Below are positions 42,565 through 51,712 of a DNA stretch of 64,000 bases, piece after piece (position 1 is the stretch's first letter; each line of letters begins with the position of its first letter). The notes beneath the pieces are model-generated. The model did not search any database. It was given only the letters and a program-made list of their open reading frames with translations, and was not told where the DNA came from. The stretch lies in the NCBI RefSeq assembly GCF_002849605.1, contig NZ_NPIB01000008.1:62001-126000 (forward strand), read 5' to 3'. This DNA is from Photobacterium carnosum. Lineage in GTDB: Bacteria > Pseudomonadota > Gammaproteobacteria > Enterobacterales > Vibrionaceae. Position numbers and translations under genes: made by a program.

Positions 42565-43785
42565 TTATCCCATAACGCTCATTAGCGTAAAAATAGGCAT
42601 GTACATCGCAACTAATAAACCACCGATAATGATACCAAGAATAATGATAATAAACGGTTCTAAAATTTGACCCAAGTTATCGACAGTATTATCAACATCA
42701 TCTTCGTATAACTGTGCCATTTTATTGAGCATATCATCAAGTGCGCCAGATTCTTCACCAATCATCACCATTTGCAGCATTAATTCAGGAAAAACATCGG
42801 CTTGACGTAAGGCTACGTATAAAGGCATTCCGGCGGCGGTGCTGTTATAAACCTCATCAATGGCTTGTTCAATATAAAGGTTATTACTGATTTTTCCTGC
42901 TGATTGAATACCCGTTAACAGTGGGATACCCGCATTAAAGGTGGTCGCGAGGGTACGAGAAAAACGAGAAATCGTCGCCTTGAGTAATACCTCTCCAACA
43001 ATCGGTAACTTTAAGCTCAGTTTATCCATACGGTAATGAAAACGATAATAATGGTGGTAGCTATAACGGTAGCCGATAATCGTAATTAATATTCCAAGTC
43101 CAAGATAAAGCCCATAATTAATTAAAAAATCGGACGCTTTCATTACTTGGCGAGTAAACCACGGCAATTCAGCGCCAAAGCCACTAAAAATAGCCGCAAA
43201 CTGCGGAATAACAAATACCAACATGAGTACTGTAACTAATATTGCAGTGATGGATACCATTGACGGGTAGATCATCGCTTTGATGATCTTCTTGCGCATG
43301 GCTTCGGCTTTTTCACGATAAATGGCAATACGCGAAAATACTTGCCCTAGGTGCCCCGTCTGCTCGCCAGTATCGACCAAGTCGCAATAGAATTTATCAA
43401 ACAATGGCGAGCTGGAACGCATCGCTTTGGATAATGACGATCCCGCTTCAACTTGATTGGTGACCTGAATAAGGGTCGCGCGCATTTCTGCTTTATGATG
43501 ACTGTTCGCCATCAGTGTTAGGGCTTGTACTACAGGTACGCCTGATTCAACCATGGTGGCTAATTGACGAGTGACCATGGTGACATCTTCGGATTTCATT
43601 TGATTGCGAAGGCGGTTTAAGGTGCCAGGAGAGGTACGCTTGATCTTTTTAATATTGATCATTTGCTCGGTAAGCTGATGGCGAACTTCTTGTTCTTGAA
43701 ATCCCATCGTGACGCCAGAGACTTTACGTCCGGCTTGATTGACGCCACGCCATTGGTAGTAACGAATTTTAGTGGCAACAACCAT
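42565..43785 (-). CDS. pilC: PilC, type IV pilus inner-membrane platform protein
   Basis: A 406-residue protein with two T2SSF domains and three membrane helices (about 172-200, 218-245 and 375-400). Conserved stretches are VVQALTLMANSHH, ALRQADVFPELMLQMVMIGEESG and the C-terminal PFIIIILGIIIGG. It is the platform on which the PilB motor acts to extrude pilin. AAGGA precedes the start; the gap to pilB is 69 bases. Confidence 0.95.
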   Translation of the reverse strand: MVVATKIRYYQWRGVNQAGRKVSGVTMGFQEQEVRHQLTEQMINIKKIKRTSPGTLNRLRNQMKSEDVTMVTRQLATMVESGVPVVQALTLMANSHHKAEMRATLIQVTNQVEAGSSLSKAMRSSSPLFDKFYCDLVDTGEQTGHLGQVFSRIAIYREKAEAMRKKIIKAMIYPSMVSITAILVTVLMLVFVIPQFAAIFSGFGAELPWFTRQVMKASDFLINYGLYLGLGILITIIGYRYSYHHYYRFHYRMDKLSLKLPIVGEVLLKATISRFSRTLATTFNAGIPLLTGIQSAGKISNNLYIEQAIDEVYNSTAAGMPLYVALRQADVFPELMLQMVMIGEESGALDDMLNKMAQLYEDDVDNTVDNLGQILEPFIIIILGIIIGGLLVAMYMPIFTLMSVMG

Positions 43786-43854
43786 AATAAATCCTTTTTA
43801 ATAAAATACAGAGATTGTTTAAAGGGCGCTGCAAGCAATAACACGATGGTGAGA

Positions 43855-45540
43855 TCAGAGTTGCAGTACCCGTTGTAATTCGACAAGGCTGGTAATGCCA
43901 TCAACTAATTTATCGACGCCTGATTCTCGTAATCGTTGCATACCTTGGCTGGCGGCAATATCTTCTAATTGTAAGCTGGTGGCATTTTGCATTAATGCTT
44001 CGGCAATCTCACGGCTAAACTGCATCACTTCATAAATACCCACCCGTCCAACGTAGCCTTTATTGCAATCATCACAGCCTTCTTTATTGGCTTGAAAAAC
44101 GCTGGTGTTGAGTGGCAGTTTTAAGCGCTCACAGGTTAAGTCATCCAGCAGGTGCGGTTGTTTACAGTGACTGCATAATCGGCGTGCTAACCGCTGTGCA
44201 ATAATTAAACTCAGTGATGACGCAAGGTTAAAATCTTCAACTCCCATATTAGTTAAACGGGTAATGGTTTCTGCCGCTGAATTGGTGTGCAACGTTGATA
44301 ATACCAAGTGCCCTGTTTGGGCGGCTTTAACCGCAATTTCGGCGGTTTCTAAATCACGAATTTCACCAACCATCACCACATCAGGGTCTTGACGTAGAAA
44401 TGATCGTAATGCTTCTGCAAACCCCAGTCCGGCGAGATTGTTGATCTGAACTTGGTTAATGCCTTGAAGGTTGATCTCCACCGGATCTTCAGCGGTGGAA
44501 ATATTGCGCTCATCGGTATTTAAAATACTTAAGCCGGTATATAACGATACGGTTTTGCCGCTGCCTGTTGGTCCCGTCATTAAAATCATCCCTTGCGGGC
44601 GTTGCAGGGCGTTTAAATAAGCCTGCTTTTGAGCATCGCTATACCCTAAAATATCAATATTTAAGCTGGCACTGGAACTGTCTAAAATCCGCAGTACGAC
44701 TTTTTCACCCCATAACGTGGGCAGGGTCGATACCCGTAAATCAATCGCCAGTGATTCCGATAATTTAAGCTTGATGCGTCCATCTTGTGGTTGGCGACGT
44801 TCGGCAATATTGAGCTTTGACATTACCTTTAAACGGGTTGATAACCGCCGCGACAAACTTGACGGAGGGGTTAAATGTTGATGTAAAATGCCATCACAGC
44901 GAAACCGAATTCGATAGCTGGTTTCATAGGGTTCAAAGTGAATGTCTGATGCTTTACGGCGCAGCGCATCCATTAATACTTGGTTGATATAACGGGTAAC
45001 AGGGGCGCTGTCTTGACTTAAATCGGTTGAGTCATCAATTTCAAGATCGTTAATATCAATTAAGTTACCTAAATCTTCATCGCTGATTTGGCGGCTGTTA
45101 CCGACATCACCAATATCACTGCCGTAAACCCGTCGAATCGCCGATTCAAGTTGTTTATTTTCTAATAACAGTGGTTCAACGTTCTTACCAATGGCGAAGC
45201 GAAACTCATCCTGCGCCTCGACATTGGTAGGATCGCTAAGGCCGACAAAAAGGGTGCTATTGTCTTGCGCAAGCGGCAGCACGCGATGGCGTAACACCAA
45301 TTCACGTTGGTAGACACTTTGACAGCAACCTTGAAAGTCATAATGGTGAACATCCACTCGATCTAGATTAAACAGGTGCGATAATGAACGTGCTAGTTCA
45401 TCATCCGCCATGATACCTAGGCGAGTAATGGCGGTTGGGACATTGATCCCTTCCGCCGTCACCGACTCGACTATTTGCTGCTCTTGTTCGGCGCTGATTA
45501 ACTCAGCTTGGAACAGGATCGAAGCGAGGTTGGTTTGCAT
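43855..45540 (-). CDS. pilB: PilB, type IV pilus extension ATPase
   Basis: A 561-residue GspE/PilB secretion ATPase with an N-terminal GSPII_E domain. It has Walker A GPTGSGKTVSLY, Asp box and Walker B PDVVMVGEIRDLETAE, His box HTNSAAET, and a zinc tetracysteine (CSHC, CDDC). It powers pilus assembly. The ATG shares one base with the pilA stop. No pilT retraction gene is in the window. Confidence 0.96.
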   Translation of the reverse strand: MQTNLASILFQAELISAEQEQQIVESVTAEGINVPTAITRLGIMADDELARSLSHLFNLDRVDVHHYDFQGCCQSVYQRELVLRHRVLPLAQDNSTLFVGLSDPTNVEAQDEFRFAIGKNVEPLLLENKQLESAIRRVYGSDIGDVGNSRQISDEDLGNLIDINDLEIDDSTDLSQDSAPVTRYINQVLMDALRRKASDIHFEPYETSYRIRFRCDGILHQHLTPPSSLSRRLSTRLKVMSKLNIAERRQPQDGRIKLKLSESLAIDLRVSTLPTLWGEKVVLRILDSSSASLNIDILGYSDAQKQAYLNALQRPQGMILMTGPTGSGKTVSLYTGLSILNTDERNISTAEDPVEINLQGINQVQINNLAGLGFAEALRSFLRQDPDVVMVGEIRDLETAEIAVKAAQTGHLVLSTLHTNSAAETITRLTNMGVEDFNLASSLSLIIAQRLARRLCSHCKQPHLLDDLTCERLKLPLNTSVFQANKEGCDDCNKGYVGRVGIYEVMQFSREIAEALMQNATSLQLEDIAASQGMQRLRESGVDKLVDGITSLVELQRVLQL

Positions 45541-45932
45541 TAGCTATTTGGACAGCCTTCAACAGTTGGTGTCTCTGCAGTGGAAACACATTTCCAACCA
45601 GTATCAGGGTCTCGAGTAAATGTAAGCGTTTTATTTAATAATGAACCTTCATCAAATGTAAAAACGAGTGTATCTGCCGTTGCAGTAATTTTGCCTAAAG
45701 TATTTGATCCCTCTTCAATACCTAATGTAGATACTGCTGTACTTAAAGCACCCTTTTCTTGTATTTGTAATTCAGCCGGCGTTATTAATGCTTTCATGGT
45801 TGCCATTGCAGATGCCATTTCACTTTTAGCTACATAATCTTTATAAGCCGGAATTGCAATTGCCGATAACACACCAATAATTGCCACTACGATCATCAGT
45901 TCAATAAGGGTAAAGCCTTGTTGCTTTTTCAT
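45540..45932 (-). CDS. pilA: PilA, type IV major pilin
   Basis: A 130-residue type IVa pilin: a short leader MKKQQG cleaved before Phe, then [24 protein letters not shown] with Glu5. The C-terminal D-region is bounded by two cysteines (WKCV and EGCP), as in competence or chitin-regulated pili of Vibrio. The first gene of pilABCD. Its upstream region carries two inverted repeats but no clear sigma-54 promoter. Confidence 0.95.
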   Translation of the reverse strand: MKKQQGFTLIELMIVVAIIGVLSAIAIPAYKDYVAKSEMASAMATMKALITPAELQIQEKGALSTAVSTLGIEEGSNTLGKITATADTLVFTFDEGSLLNKTLTFTRDPDTGWKCVSTAETPTVEGCPNS

Positions 45933-46276
45933 ATTCCATTCCTTGAAGGTTTTAAGTTGTCCAACATGGACAAAGGGGTAGTGCTGTGGAACTAGAATAA
46001 AAGGCTTAAGATATTGATTGAATAACAGTGGTGTTATTGCTCGGCACAGTTTGAATTATTTATGCCATTGTTGCAGCAGTTACAAAATAGGGCTGGAGTT
46101 GGGGCGCAGAAATGTGGCAGGTTGTGAGGTGAATAAGGGGCGAGGGAGAGCAGGAAAAGCCAGTGAAAATATCAATTCAACAACGCGCAGTGAGTAGATT
46201 CCCTATCGCCCTCGCGGGCATTCACTGTAGGGAATGACTGGGTGAGTTCGGCATTCCCTGTTGAAAACGACGGTGG
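45933..46276. other. nadC-pilA spacer (344 bp) with inverted repeats
   Basis: No gene is seen here. TTGTCC/GGACAA (45958-45974) lies in the pilA leader and AATAACA/TGTTATT (46021-46038) about 90 bases before pilA; both could be operators. A separate palindromic element occupies 46176-46265 and is listed on its own. Confidence 0.4.
46176..46265. repeat. 90-bp nested palindromic element (REP/MITE-like)
   Basis: Terminal inverted repeats TTCAACA (46176-46182) and TGTTGAA (46259-46265) enclose ATTCCCTA (46198-46205) paired with TAGGGAAT (46228-46235). Inside this lies GCCC-TCGC-GGGC (46208-46219). TAGGGAATG can instead pair with CATTCCC (46252-46258). No T tract follows on the nadC strand, so it is not a standard terminator. 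It may be a dispersed repeat; copy number cannot be judged from one window. Confidence 0.55.
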
Positions 46277-47176
46277 TTAGTTACTAAACCGCATCGATAA
46301 ATCCATTGCTCGCACATGCTTGGTTAGCGCACCGACTGAAATATAATCTACACCTGTTAACGCACATTCGCGAATATTATTCAGGGTAATATCACCAGAG
46401 TTTTCCAACGCCGCACGACCTGCGTTAATTTTTACTGCTTCACGCATCATCTCTAATGAAAAATTATCGAGCATAATAATATCCGCACCAGCAATAATCG
46501 CTTGTTCTAATTCTGCTAGCGATTCGGTTTCAATTTCTACGGGTTTGCCGGGGTTTAATTGCTTGGCAGTGGCGATTGCTTTTTCAATCCCGCCACAGGC
46601 CATGATGTGGTTTTCTTTAATTAAGTAGGCATCAAACACCCCAATGCGATGGTTAAAACCGCCACCACAACTGACTGCATATTTAAGTGCGCTGCGCAAA
46701 CCGGGGATGGTTTTACGGGTGTCTAATAAACGAGTATTAGTGCCGACCAGTTGGTTAACATATTCCGCTGTAAGGGTAGCGCAGCCTGAAAGGGTTTGAA
46801 TAAAGTTCATCGCATTACGCTCGCCAGTAAGCAACACCCGTGACGGGCCACTCAGGGTACATAACACTTGGTTGGGTTTGACGACATCACCATCGGCAAC
46901 GTGCCAATCAATCACCACTTCAGCTCCCAATTGGACAAACACTTCATTCGCCCACAGTTGCCCACAAAAAACGCCATATTCACGGGTAATAATGGTGGCG
47001 GTGCTGTAACTATCAGCGGCAATTAAATTAGCCGTAATGTCACGATTGGCATGAATCTCACCGCCTAAATCTTCACGCAAAGCATCAGCAACCGCGCGGG
47101 TGATTTCCAATGGCAGTTGTTGTTTAAGGTAAGCAAGACGAGTGCTGCTGTCGTGTTTTTGTTCCATCGTTGTCAT
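46277..47176 (-). CDS. nadC: NadC, quinolinate phosphoribosyltransferase (decarboxylating)
   Basis: A 299-residue enzyme that converts quinolinate and PRPP to nicotinate mononucleotide in de novo NAD synthesis. Conserved blocks are LLTGERNAMNFIQTLSGCAT, LLDTRKTIPGLR, GGGFNHRIGVFDAYLIKENH and VEIETESLAE, which line the active site. The ATG at 47176 gives the usual length and has GGAT upstream; an upstream in-frame start would add 20 residues. Divergent from ampD, same neighbourhood as in E. coli. Confidence 0.96.
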   Translation of the reverse strand: MTTMEQKHDSSTRLAYLKQQLPLEITRAVADALREDLGGEIHANRDITANLIAADSYSTATIITREYGVFCGQLWANEVFVQLGAEVVIDWHVADGDVVKPNQVLCTLSGPSRVLLTGERNAMNFIQTLSGCATLTAEYVNQLVGTNTRLLDTRKTIPGLRSALKYAVSCGGGFNHRIGVFDAYLIKENHIMACGGIEKAIATAKQLNPGKPVEIETESLAELEQAIIAGADIIMLDNFSLEMMREAVKINAGRAALENSGDITLNNIRECALTGVDYISVGALTKHVRAMDLSMRFSN

Positions 47177-47282
47177 GTCGTATCCATAGCAAGAGTTTGC
47201 CGGTAAGTGAATTACCGCGAGTGATAGTAAAAGCATACAGGGAAAAAAATCAGTTTTCGAGGAGAGAGGTTTTAATTTTTAT

Positions 47283-47306
47283 CTCGATACTCGATACTCG
47301 ATACTC
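47283..47306. repeat. Tandem array of the 7-bp unit CTCGATA (3.4 copies)
   Basis: Three perfect copies of CTCGATA (47283-47303) and a partial CTC lie in the nadC-ampD gap. They overlap the -35 region of the likely ampD promoter. The unit shares CTCG and the 7-bp length with the larger array at 9093. Confidence 0.95.
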
Positions 47307-47318
47307 CTTTTCTATAAT
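47291..47318 (+). promoter_or_regulatory. Possible ampD promoter built on the heptamer array
   Basis: A perfect TATAAT (47313-47318) is preceded, 16 bases away, by TCGATA (47291-47296), a 4 of 6 match to TTGACA lying in the second to third repeat unit. The start would fall only about five bases before the ATG, giving a very short leader, which lowers confidence. Confidence 0.4.
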
Positions 47319-47329
47319 CTGAGATTTCT

Positions 47330-47875
47330 ATGACTCTAACAATCAACAGTGACCATTGGCTTGATAACGTTAAACGGGTGCCATCGCCATTTTGTGATGC
47401 CCGCCCTGAGAATGATATATCACTGCTGGTAGTGCATAACATTAGCTTACCACCGGGTGAATTTGGTGGGCCTTATATTGAACAACTGTTTACGGGTCAG
47501 CTTGATCCTAATGAGCATGCTTATTTCGCATTGATTCATCAGTTCCGCGTTTCGGCGCACTGCTTGATTCGTCGTGATGGCAGCATTATTCAGTTTGTAC
47601 CGTTCAATGCTCGTGCGTGGCATGCGGGGATTTCTTGCTTTGAAGGGCGAGATAAATGTAATGACTATTCGATAGGAATTGAACTTGAAGGTTGTGATTA
47701 TTTGCCGTTCACAGATTGTCAGTATGAAACATTAGCCACCTTAACCCAAAAGATCATGCAGCAGTATCCTGCGATTACTCGCCAGCGAATAACAGGGCAT
47801 GAATTTATTGCACCGGGGCGAAAAACTGATCCGGGATTAGTGTTTGATTGGCATAATTATAAAGCCCAGTTGTAG
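47330..47875 (+). CDS. ampD: AmpD, 1,6-anhydro-N-acetylmuramyl-L-alanine amidase
   Basis: A 181-residue cytoplasmic amidase (Amidase_2). Zinc ligands are His36 (VVHNIS), His157 (TGHEFIAPGR) and Asp167 (KTDPG), with Glu118 near the catalytic site. It cuts the peptide from anhydro-muropeptides during cell wall recycling; loss in some bacteria raises beta-lactamase expression. AmpE, which follows in E. coli, is absent. The gene is divergent from nadC and has only a weak GAGA ribosome binding site. Confidence 0.95.
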   Translation: MTLTINSDHWLDNVKRVPSPFCDARPENDISLLVVHNISLPPGEFGGPYIEQLFTGQLDPNEHAYFALIHQFRVSAHCLIRRDGSIIQFVPFNARAWHAGISCFEGRDKCNDYSIGIELEGCDYLPFTDCQYETLATLTQKIMQQYPAITRQRITGHEFIAPGRKTDPGLVFDWHNYKAQL

Positions 47876-48182
47876 GCGGTTATTTATTAATAACTACTGA
47901 GTATATTATTGATAAAAAACGAAAAATAACTGTTGGCTATAGTTGGTTGAGTGTTGGTTTTAAATATTGACTGTAGTTTTATTTGAACGTGATTGTTGTT
48001 TTACTTTGTATTTAATGTGAGTTTTTTGTTAAACAAACTTCGTTCTATGATTTCAATCAAGTTGAATGTGGACTTTCATGATTATTTCTGTAAACTTTCC
48101 ACGTCAGCAAATTGGTAATACCAATTACCCGTGTTGTTAGTTTTGTTATCAATCATATTGATTATAAGAAGCATTCATCATA
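47876..48182 (+). other. ampD-pdhR spacer (307 bp)
   Basis: AT-rich, with no gene. Its supported content is the PdhR operator near the 3' end. A possible -10 TAAACT (48091-48096) lies just before the operator, but I cannot match it with a good -35. I see no clear terminator for ampD. Confidence 0.4.
48110..48126 (+). promoter_or_regulatory. PdhR operator
   Basis: AATTGGTAATACCAATT is a perfect 17-bp palindrome (7-bp arms, 3-base centre) and fits the known PdhR consensus ATTGGTnnnACCAAT. It lies about 57 bases before pdhR. PdhR binding here would repress pdhR-aceEF when pyruvate is low. Confidence 0.9.
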
Positions 48183-48956
48183 ATGACGTATAAACGTATT
48201 CGCCAACCCAAACTTTGTGAGGCTATCGAAAAAGAGCTTGAGTGTTTGATTGTCGAGGGAACATTATCACCCGGACAACAACTGCCTCCTGAGCGTGAAC
48301 TAGCAAAGCAATTTGATGTTTCTCGCCCCTCTGTTCGTGAAGCTATTCAACGTTTAGAGGCCAAACATTTACTGACTCGTCGTCAAGGTGGCGGCACTTT
48401 TGTGACAGAGAAGTTATGGAAGAGTTTTTCTGAACCATTGCTAGATTTATTAGCCGCACACCCAGAAACACAATTAGATTTAGTCGAAGCGCGCCATGCG
48501 CTAGAGGGATTAGCGGCATATTATGCGGCCCTGCGTGGTAATGATGATGATTTTAATCGTATTAAAGATTGTCATGTGCGTATTCAGCAAGCACAACAAC
48601 AAGGCGATTTAGCCGCTGAAGCTACCGCGGTTATGCAATACCTTATTGCGGTCACCGAGTCGGCACATAATGTGGTGTTATTACATATTATTCGTAGCTT
48701 AGCGCCGTTGTTAGAACAGAACGTATTACAGAATTTTGAATATCTTAATCGGCACCAAGCGGTGGTGGATAAGGTAAGCAAACATAGAGCCAATATTGTC
48801 GAGGCGATTGTTTCAAAACAGCCTATAAAGGCGCGTGAAGCATCCCATGCACATTTGGCTTATATTGAGGAAACTTTGTTGGATTTATCGCGAGAAGATA
48901 GCAGACGTCAACGCTCTCTCCGTCGAATCCAGCAACGCAAGGACGGACTTGACTAG
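48183..48956 (+). CDS. pdhR: PdhR, pyruvate-responsive GntR-family repressor
   Basis: A 257-residue FadR-type regulator: winged helix at about 10-75 ([25 protein letters not shown]) and a C-terminal FCD ligand domain. PdhR represses the pyruvate dehydrogenase operon and is released by pyruvate. Its recognition palindrome is present upstream. It is first in the operon, 77 bases before aceE. Confidence 0.96.
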   Translation: MTYKRIRQPKLCEAIEKELECLIVEGTLSPGQQLPPERELAKQFDVSRPSVREAIQRLEAKHLLTRRQGGGTFVTEKLWKSFSEPLLDLLAAHPETQLDLVEARHALEGLAAYYAALRGNDDDFNRIKDCHVRIQQAQQQGDLAAEATAVMQYLIAVTESAHNVVLLHIIRSLAPLLEQNVLQNFEYLNRHQAVVDKVSKHRANIVEAIVSKQPIKAREASHAHLAYIEETLLDLSREDSRRQRSLRRIQQRKDGLD

Positions 48957-49033
48957 GGTTCTTTATCAGCCAAAGGCCATTTGCAAGTCGCGACATTGTT
49001 AGTTTAGTTGATTATAACGAAAGGATAGATCGC

Positions 49034-51700
49034 ATGTCTGAAGTCATGAAGAGTGACCTGGATGTACTGGAAACTCAAGATTGGTTAGAAGCTCTTGAAT
49101 CAGTAGTTCGTGAAGAAGGTGTTGAACGCGCCCAGTACTTATTAGAGCAAGTATTGGATAAAGCACGTTTAGACGGTGTTGATATGGCAACAGGCATCAA
49201 TACTAATTACATTAATACGATTCCTGCGGCGCAACAACCTGCGTACCCAGGTGATACTACGCTAGAACGTCGTATCCGTTCTATCATCCGTTGGAACGCA
49301 ATCATGATCGTATTGCGTGCCTCGAAGAAAGATTTAGACCTAGGCGGCCACATGGCGTCTTACCAGTCTGCTTCTGCTTTCTACGAAGTATGTTTTAACC
49401 ACTTTTTCCGCGCACCTAATGACGTTGATGGCGGCGATTTGGTTTATTACCAAGGTCACATCTCTCCAGGGATCTACTCTCGTGCTTTCGTTGAAGGCCG
49501 CTTAACAGCAGATCAGCTTGATAACTTCCGTCAAGAAGTTGATGGCAAAGGTATTCCTTCATACCCACACCCTAAGTTAATGCCTGAATTCTGGCAGTTC
49601 CCTACGGTATCTATGGGTCTAGGTCCTATCTCTGCGATTTACCAAGCACGTTTCCTTAAATATCTAAATGGTCGCGGTCTTAAAGATACTTCAGCGCAAC
49701 GTGTTTACGCGTTCCTAGGTGATGGCGAGATGGATGAGCCAGAATCACGCGGTGCGATCTCTTTCGCTGCGCGTGAGAAGCTAGATAACCTATGTTTCCT
49801 TATCAACTGTAACCTACAGCGCCTTGATGGCCCGGTTATGGGTAACGGTAAGATCATTCAAGAGCTAGAAGGTCTATTTAAAGGCGCTGGCTGGAATGTG
49901 GTTAAAGTGATCTGGGGTAACAACTGGGATTCACTACTAGCAAAAGACACTACCGGTAAGTTACTTCAGTTAATGAACGAAACTGTCGATGGTGATTACC
50001 AGACATTTAAATCTAAAGATGGCGCTTACGTACGTGAGAACTTCTTTGGTAAATACCCTGAGACTGCGGCACTTGTTGCTGACATGACAGATGAGCAAAT
50101 CTTCGATCTGAAACGTGGTGGTCACGATTCATCGAAACTATTTGCTGCATTTACGAATGCGAAAGACACTCAAGGTAAACCGACTGTTATTCTTGCTAAA
50201 ACTGTTAAAGGTTACGGCATGGGTGATGCAGCGGAAGGTAAAAACATCGCTCACGGTGTGAAGAAAATGGACATGACCCATGTTCAATACCTACGTGATC
50301 GTTTAGGTCTACAAGATCTTATTTCTGATGAAGCAATTAAATCATTGCCTTATCTAGAGCTTGAAAAAGGCTCTGCTGAGTTTAACTACTTACACGCTCG
50401 TCGTGAGGCACTACTAGGTTACACACCTAAGCGTAGCCCTAAGTTTACTCAAGAATTTAAAGTGCCTGAGCTTGAAGAGTTTACCTCTTTATTGGTTGAG
50501 CAAAAGCGTGAAATTTCTACCACAATGGCTTACGTGCGTACGCTAAATATTCTATTGAAAGATAAGAATATTGGTAAAAACATCGTACCAATCATTTGTG
50601 ATGAAGCGCGTACTTTTGGTATGGAAGGTCTGTTCCGTCAAGTGGGTATCTACAACCCAGCGGGTCAAACTTACACACCTGAAGACCGTGGCGTTGTTTC
50701 TTACTACAAAGAAGCAAACTCAGGTCAGGTACTGCAAGAAGGTATCAACGAATTAGGTTCAATGGCATCTTGGGTTGCTGCTGCAACATCATACAGCACC
50801 AACAACCTACCAATGATTCCGTTCTACATTTACTACTCAATGTTCGGCTTCCAACGTGTTGGCGACATGGCGTGGATGGCGGGTGACCAACAAGCTCGTG
50901 GCTTCTTATTAGGTGCTACTGCGGGTCGTACAACCTTGAACGGTGAAGGTCTTCAACACGAAGATGGTCATTCACACATCATGGCTAATACAGTGCCAAA
51001 CTGTGTCTCTTATGATCCAACGTTTGCTTACGAGCTAGCGGTTATCATGCAAGACGGTATTCGTCGCATGTACGGTGAGAACCAAGAGAACATTTATTAC
51101 TACCTAACAGTAATGAATGAAAACTACGCGATGCCTGGCATGCCAGAAGGCGCTGAAGCGGGTATCCGTAAGGGTATTTATAAGCTTGAATCTTACGCTG
51201 GTGAGACGTCAAAAGTTCAGTTAATGAGCTCTGGTACTATCATGAATGAAGTCCGTGCTGCGGCTCAAATTCTTAGTGAAGAGTACGGTGTGGCGTCTGA
51301 TGTTTACTCTGTAACATCATTCAACGAATTGACCCGTGACGGTCAAGATGTTGAGCGTTACAACATGCTGCACCCACAAGCTGAGCAGAAAGTGCCTTAC
51401 ATCACAACGGTTATGGGTTCTGAACCTGCAATCGCTGCGACTGACTACATGAAGAACTACGCAGAACAAGTTCGCGCGTTCATGCCTTCTGAGTCATTTA
51501 AAGTACTGGGTACTGATGGCTTCGGTCGTTCAGACAGCCGCGCTAACCTACGTCGTCACTTTGAAGTTAATGCTGGCTACGTTGTTATTGCAGCACTTTC
51601 TGAATTGGCAAAACGTGGTGACATTGAGAATTCAGTTGTTGCAGATGCAATCGCTAAATTCAACATTGACGCAGATAAGATCAATCCGCTATACGCGTAA
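49034..51700 (+). CDS. aceE: AceE, pyruvate dehydrogenase E1 component
   Basis: An 888-residue homodimeric E1, close to E. coli AceE (887). The thiamine diphosphate motif starts in FLGDGEMDEPESRGAI and runs to LINCNLQRLDGPV. It decarboxylates pyruvate and passes the acetyl group to lipoyl groups on AceF. It begins GAAAGGATAGATCGC-ATG with a good ribosome binding site. Codon use is biased as in highly expressed genes. Confidence 0.98.
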   Translation: MSEVMKSDLDVLETQDWLEALESVVREEGVERAQYLLEQVLDKARLDGVDMATGINTNYINTIPAAQQPAYPGDTTLERRIRSIIRWNAIMIVLRASKKDLDLGGHMASYQSASAFYEVCFNHFFRAPNDVDGGDLVYYQGHISPGIYSRAFVEGRLTADQLDNFRQEVDGKGIPSYPHPKLMPEFWQFPTVSMGLGPISAIYQARFLKYLNGRGLKDTSAQRVYAFLGDGEMDEPESRGAISFAAREKLDNLCFLINCNLQRLDGPVMGNGKIIQELEGLFKGAGWNVVKVIWGNNWDSLLAKDTTGKLLQLMNETVDGDYQTFKSKDGAYVRENFFGKYPETAALVADMTDEQIFDLKRGGHDSSKLFAAFTNAKDTQGKPTVILAKTVKGYGMGDAAEGKNIAHGVKKMDMTHVQYLRDRLGLQDLISDEAIKSLPYLELEKGSAEFNYLHARREALLGYTPKRSPKFTQEFKVPELEEFTSLLVEQKREISTTMAYVRTLNILLKDKNIGKNIVPIICDEARTFGMEGLFRQVGIYNPAGQTYTPEDRGVVSYYKEANSGQVLQEGINELGSMASWVAAATSYSTNNLPMIPFYIYYSMFGFQRVGDMAWMAGDQQARGFLLGATAGRTTLNGEGLQHEDGHSHIMANTVPNCVSYDPTFAYELAVIMQDGIRRMYGENQENIYYYLTVMNENYAMPGMPEGAEAGIRKGIYKLESYAGETSKVQLMSSGTIMNEVRAAAQILSEEYGVASDVYSVTSFNELTRDGQDVERYNMLHPQAEQKVPYITTVMGSEPAIAATDYMKNYAEQVRAFMPSESFKVLGTDGFGRSDSRANLRRHFEVNAGYVVIAALSELAKRGDIENSVVADAIAKFNIDADKINPLYA

Positions 51701-51712
51701 GAGGCAAATATA

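Noticed and set aside
46052..46067. Possible sigma-54 promoter for pilA on the minus strand (TGGCAT then ATTCA)
   Set aside because: The -12 element lacks the conserved GC and the match is no better than expected in AT-rich DNA.
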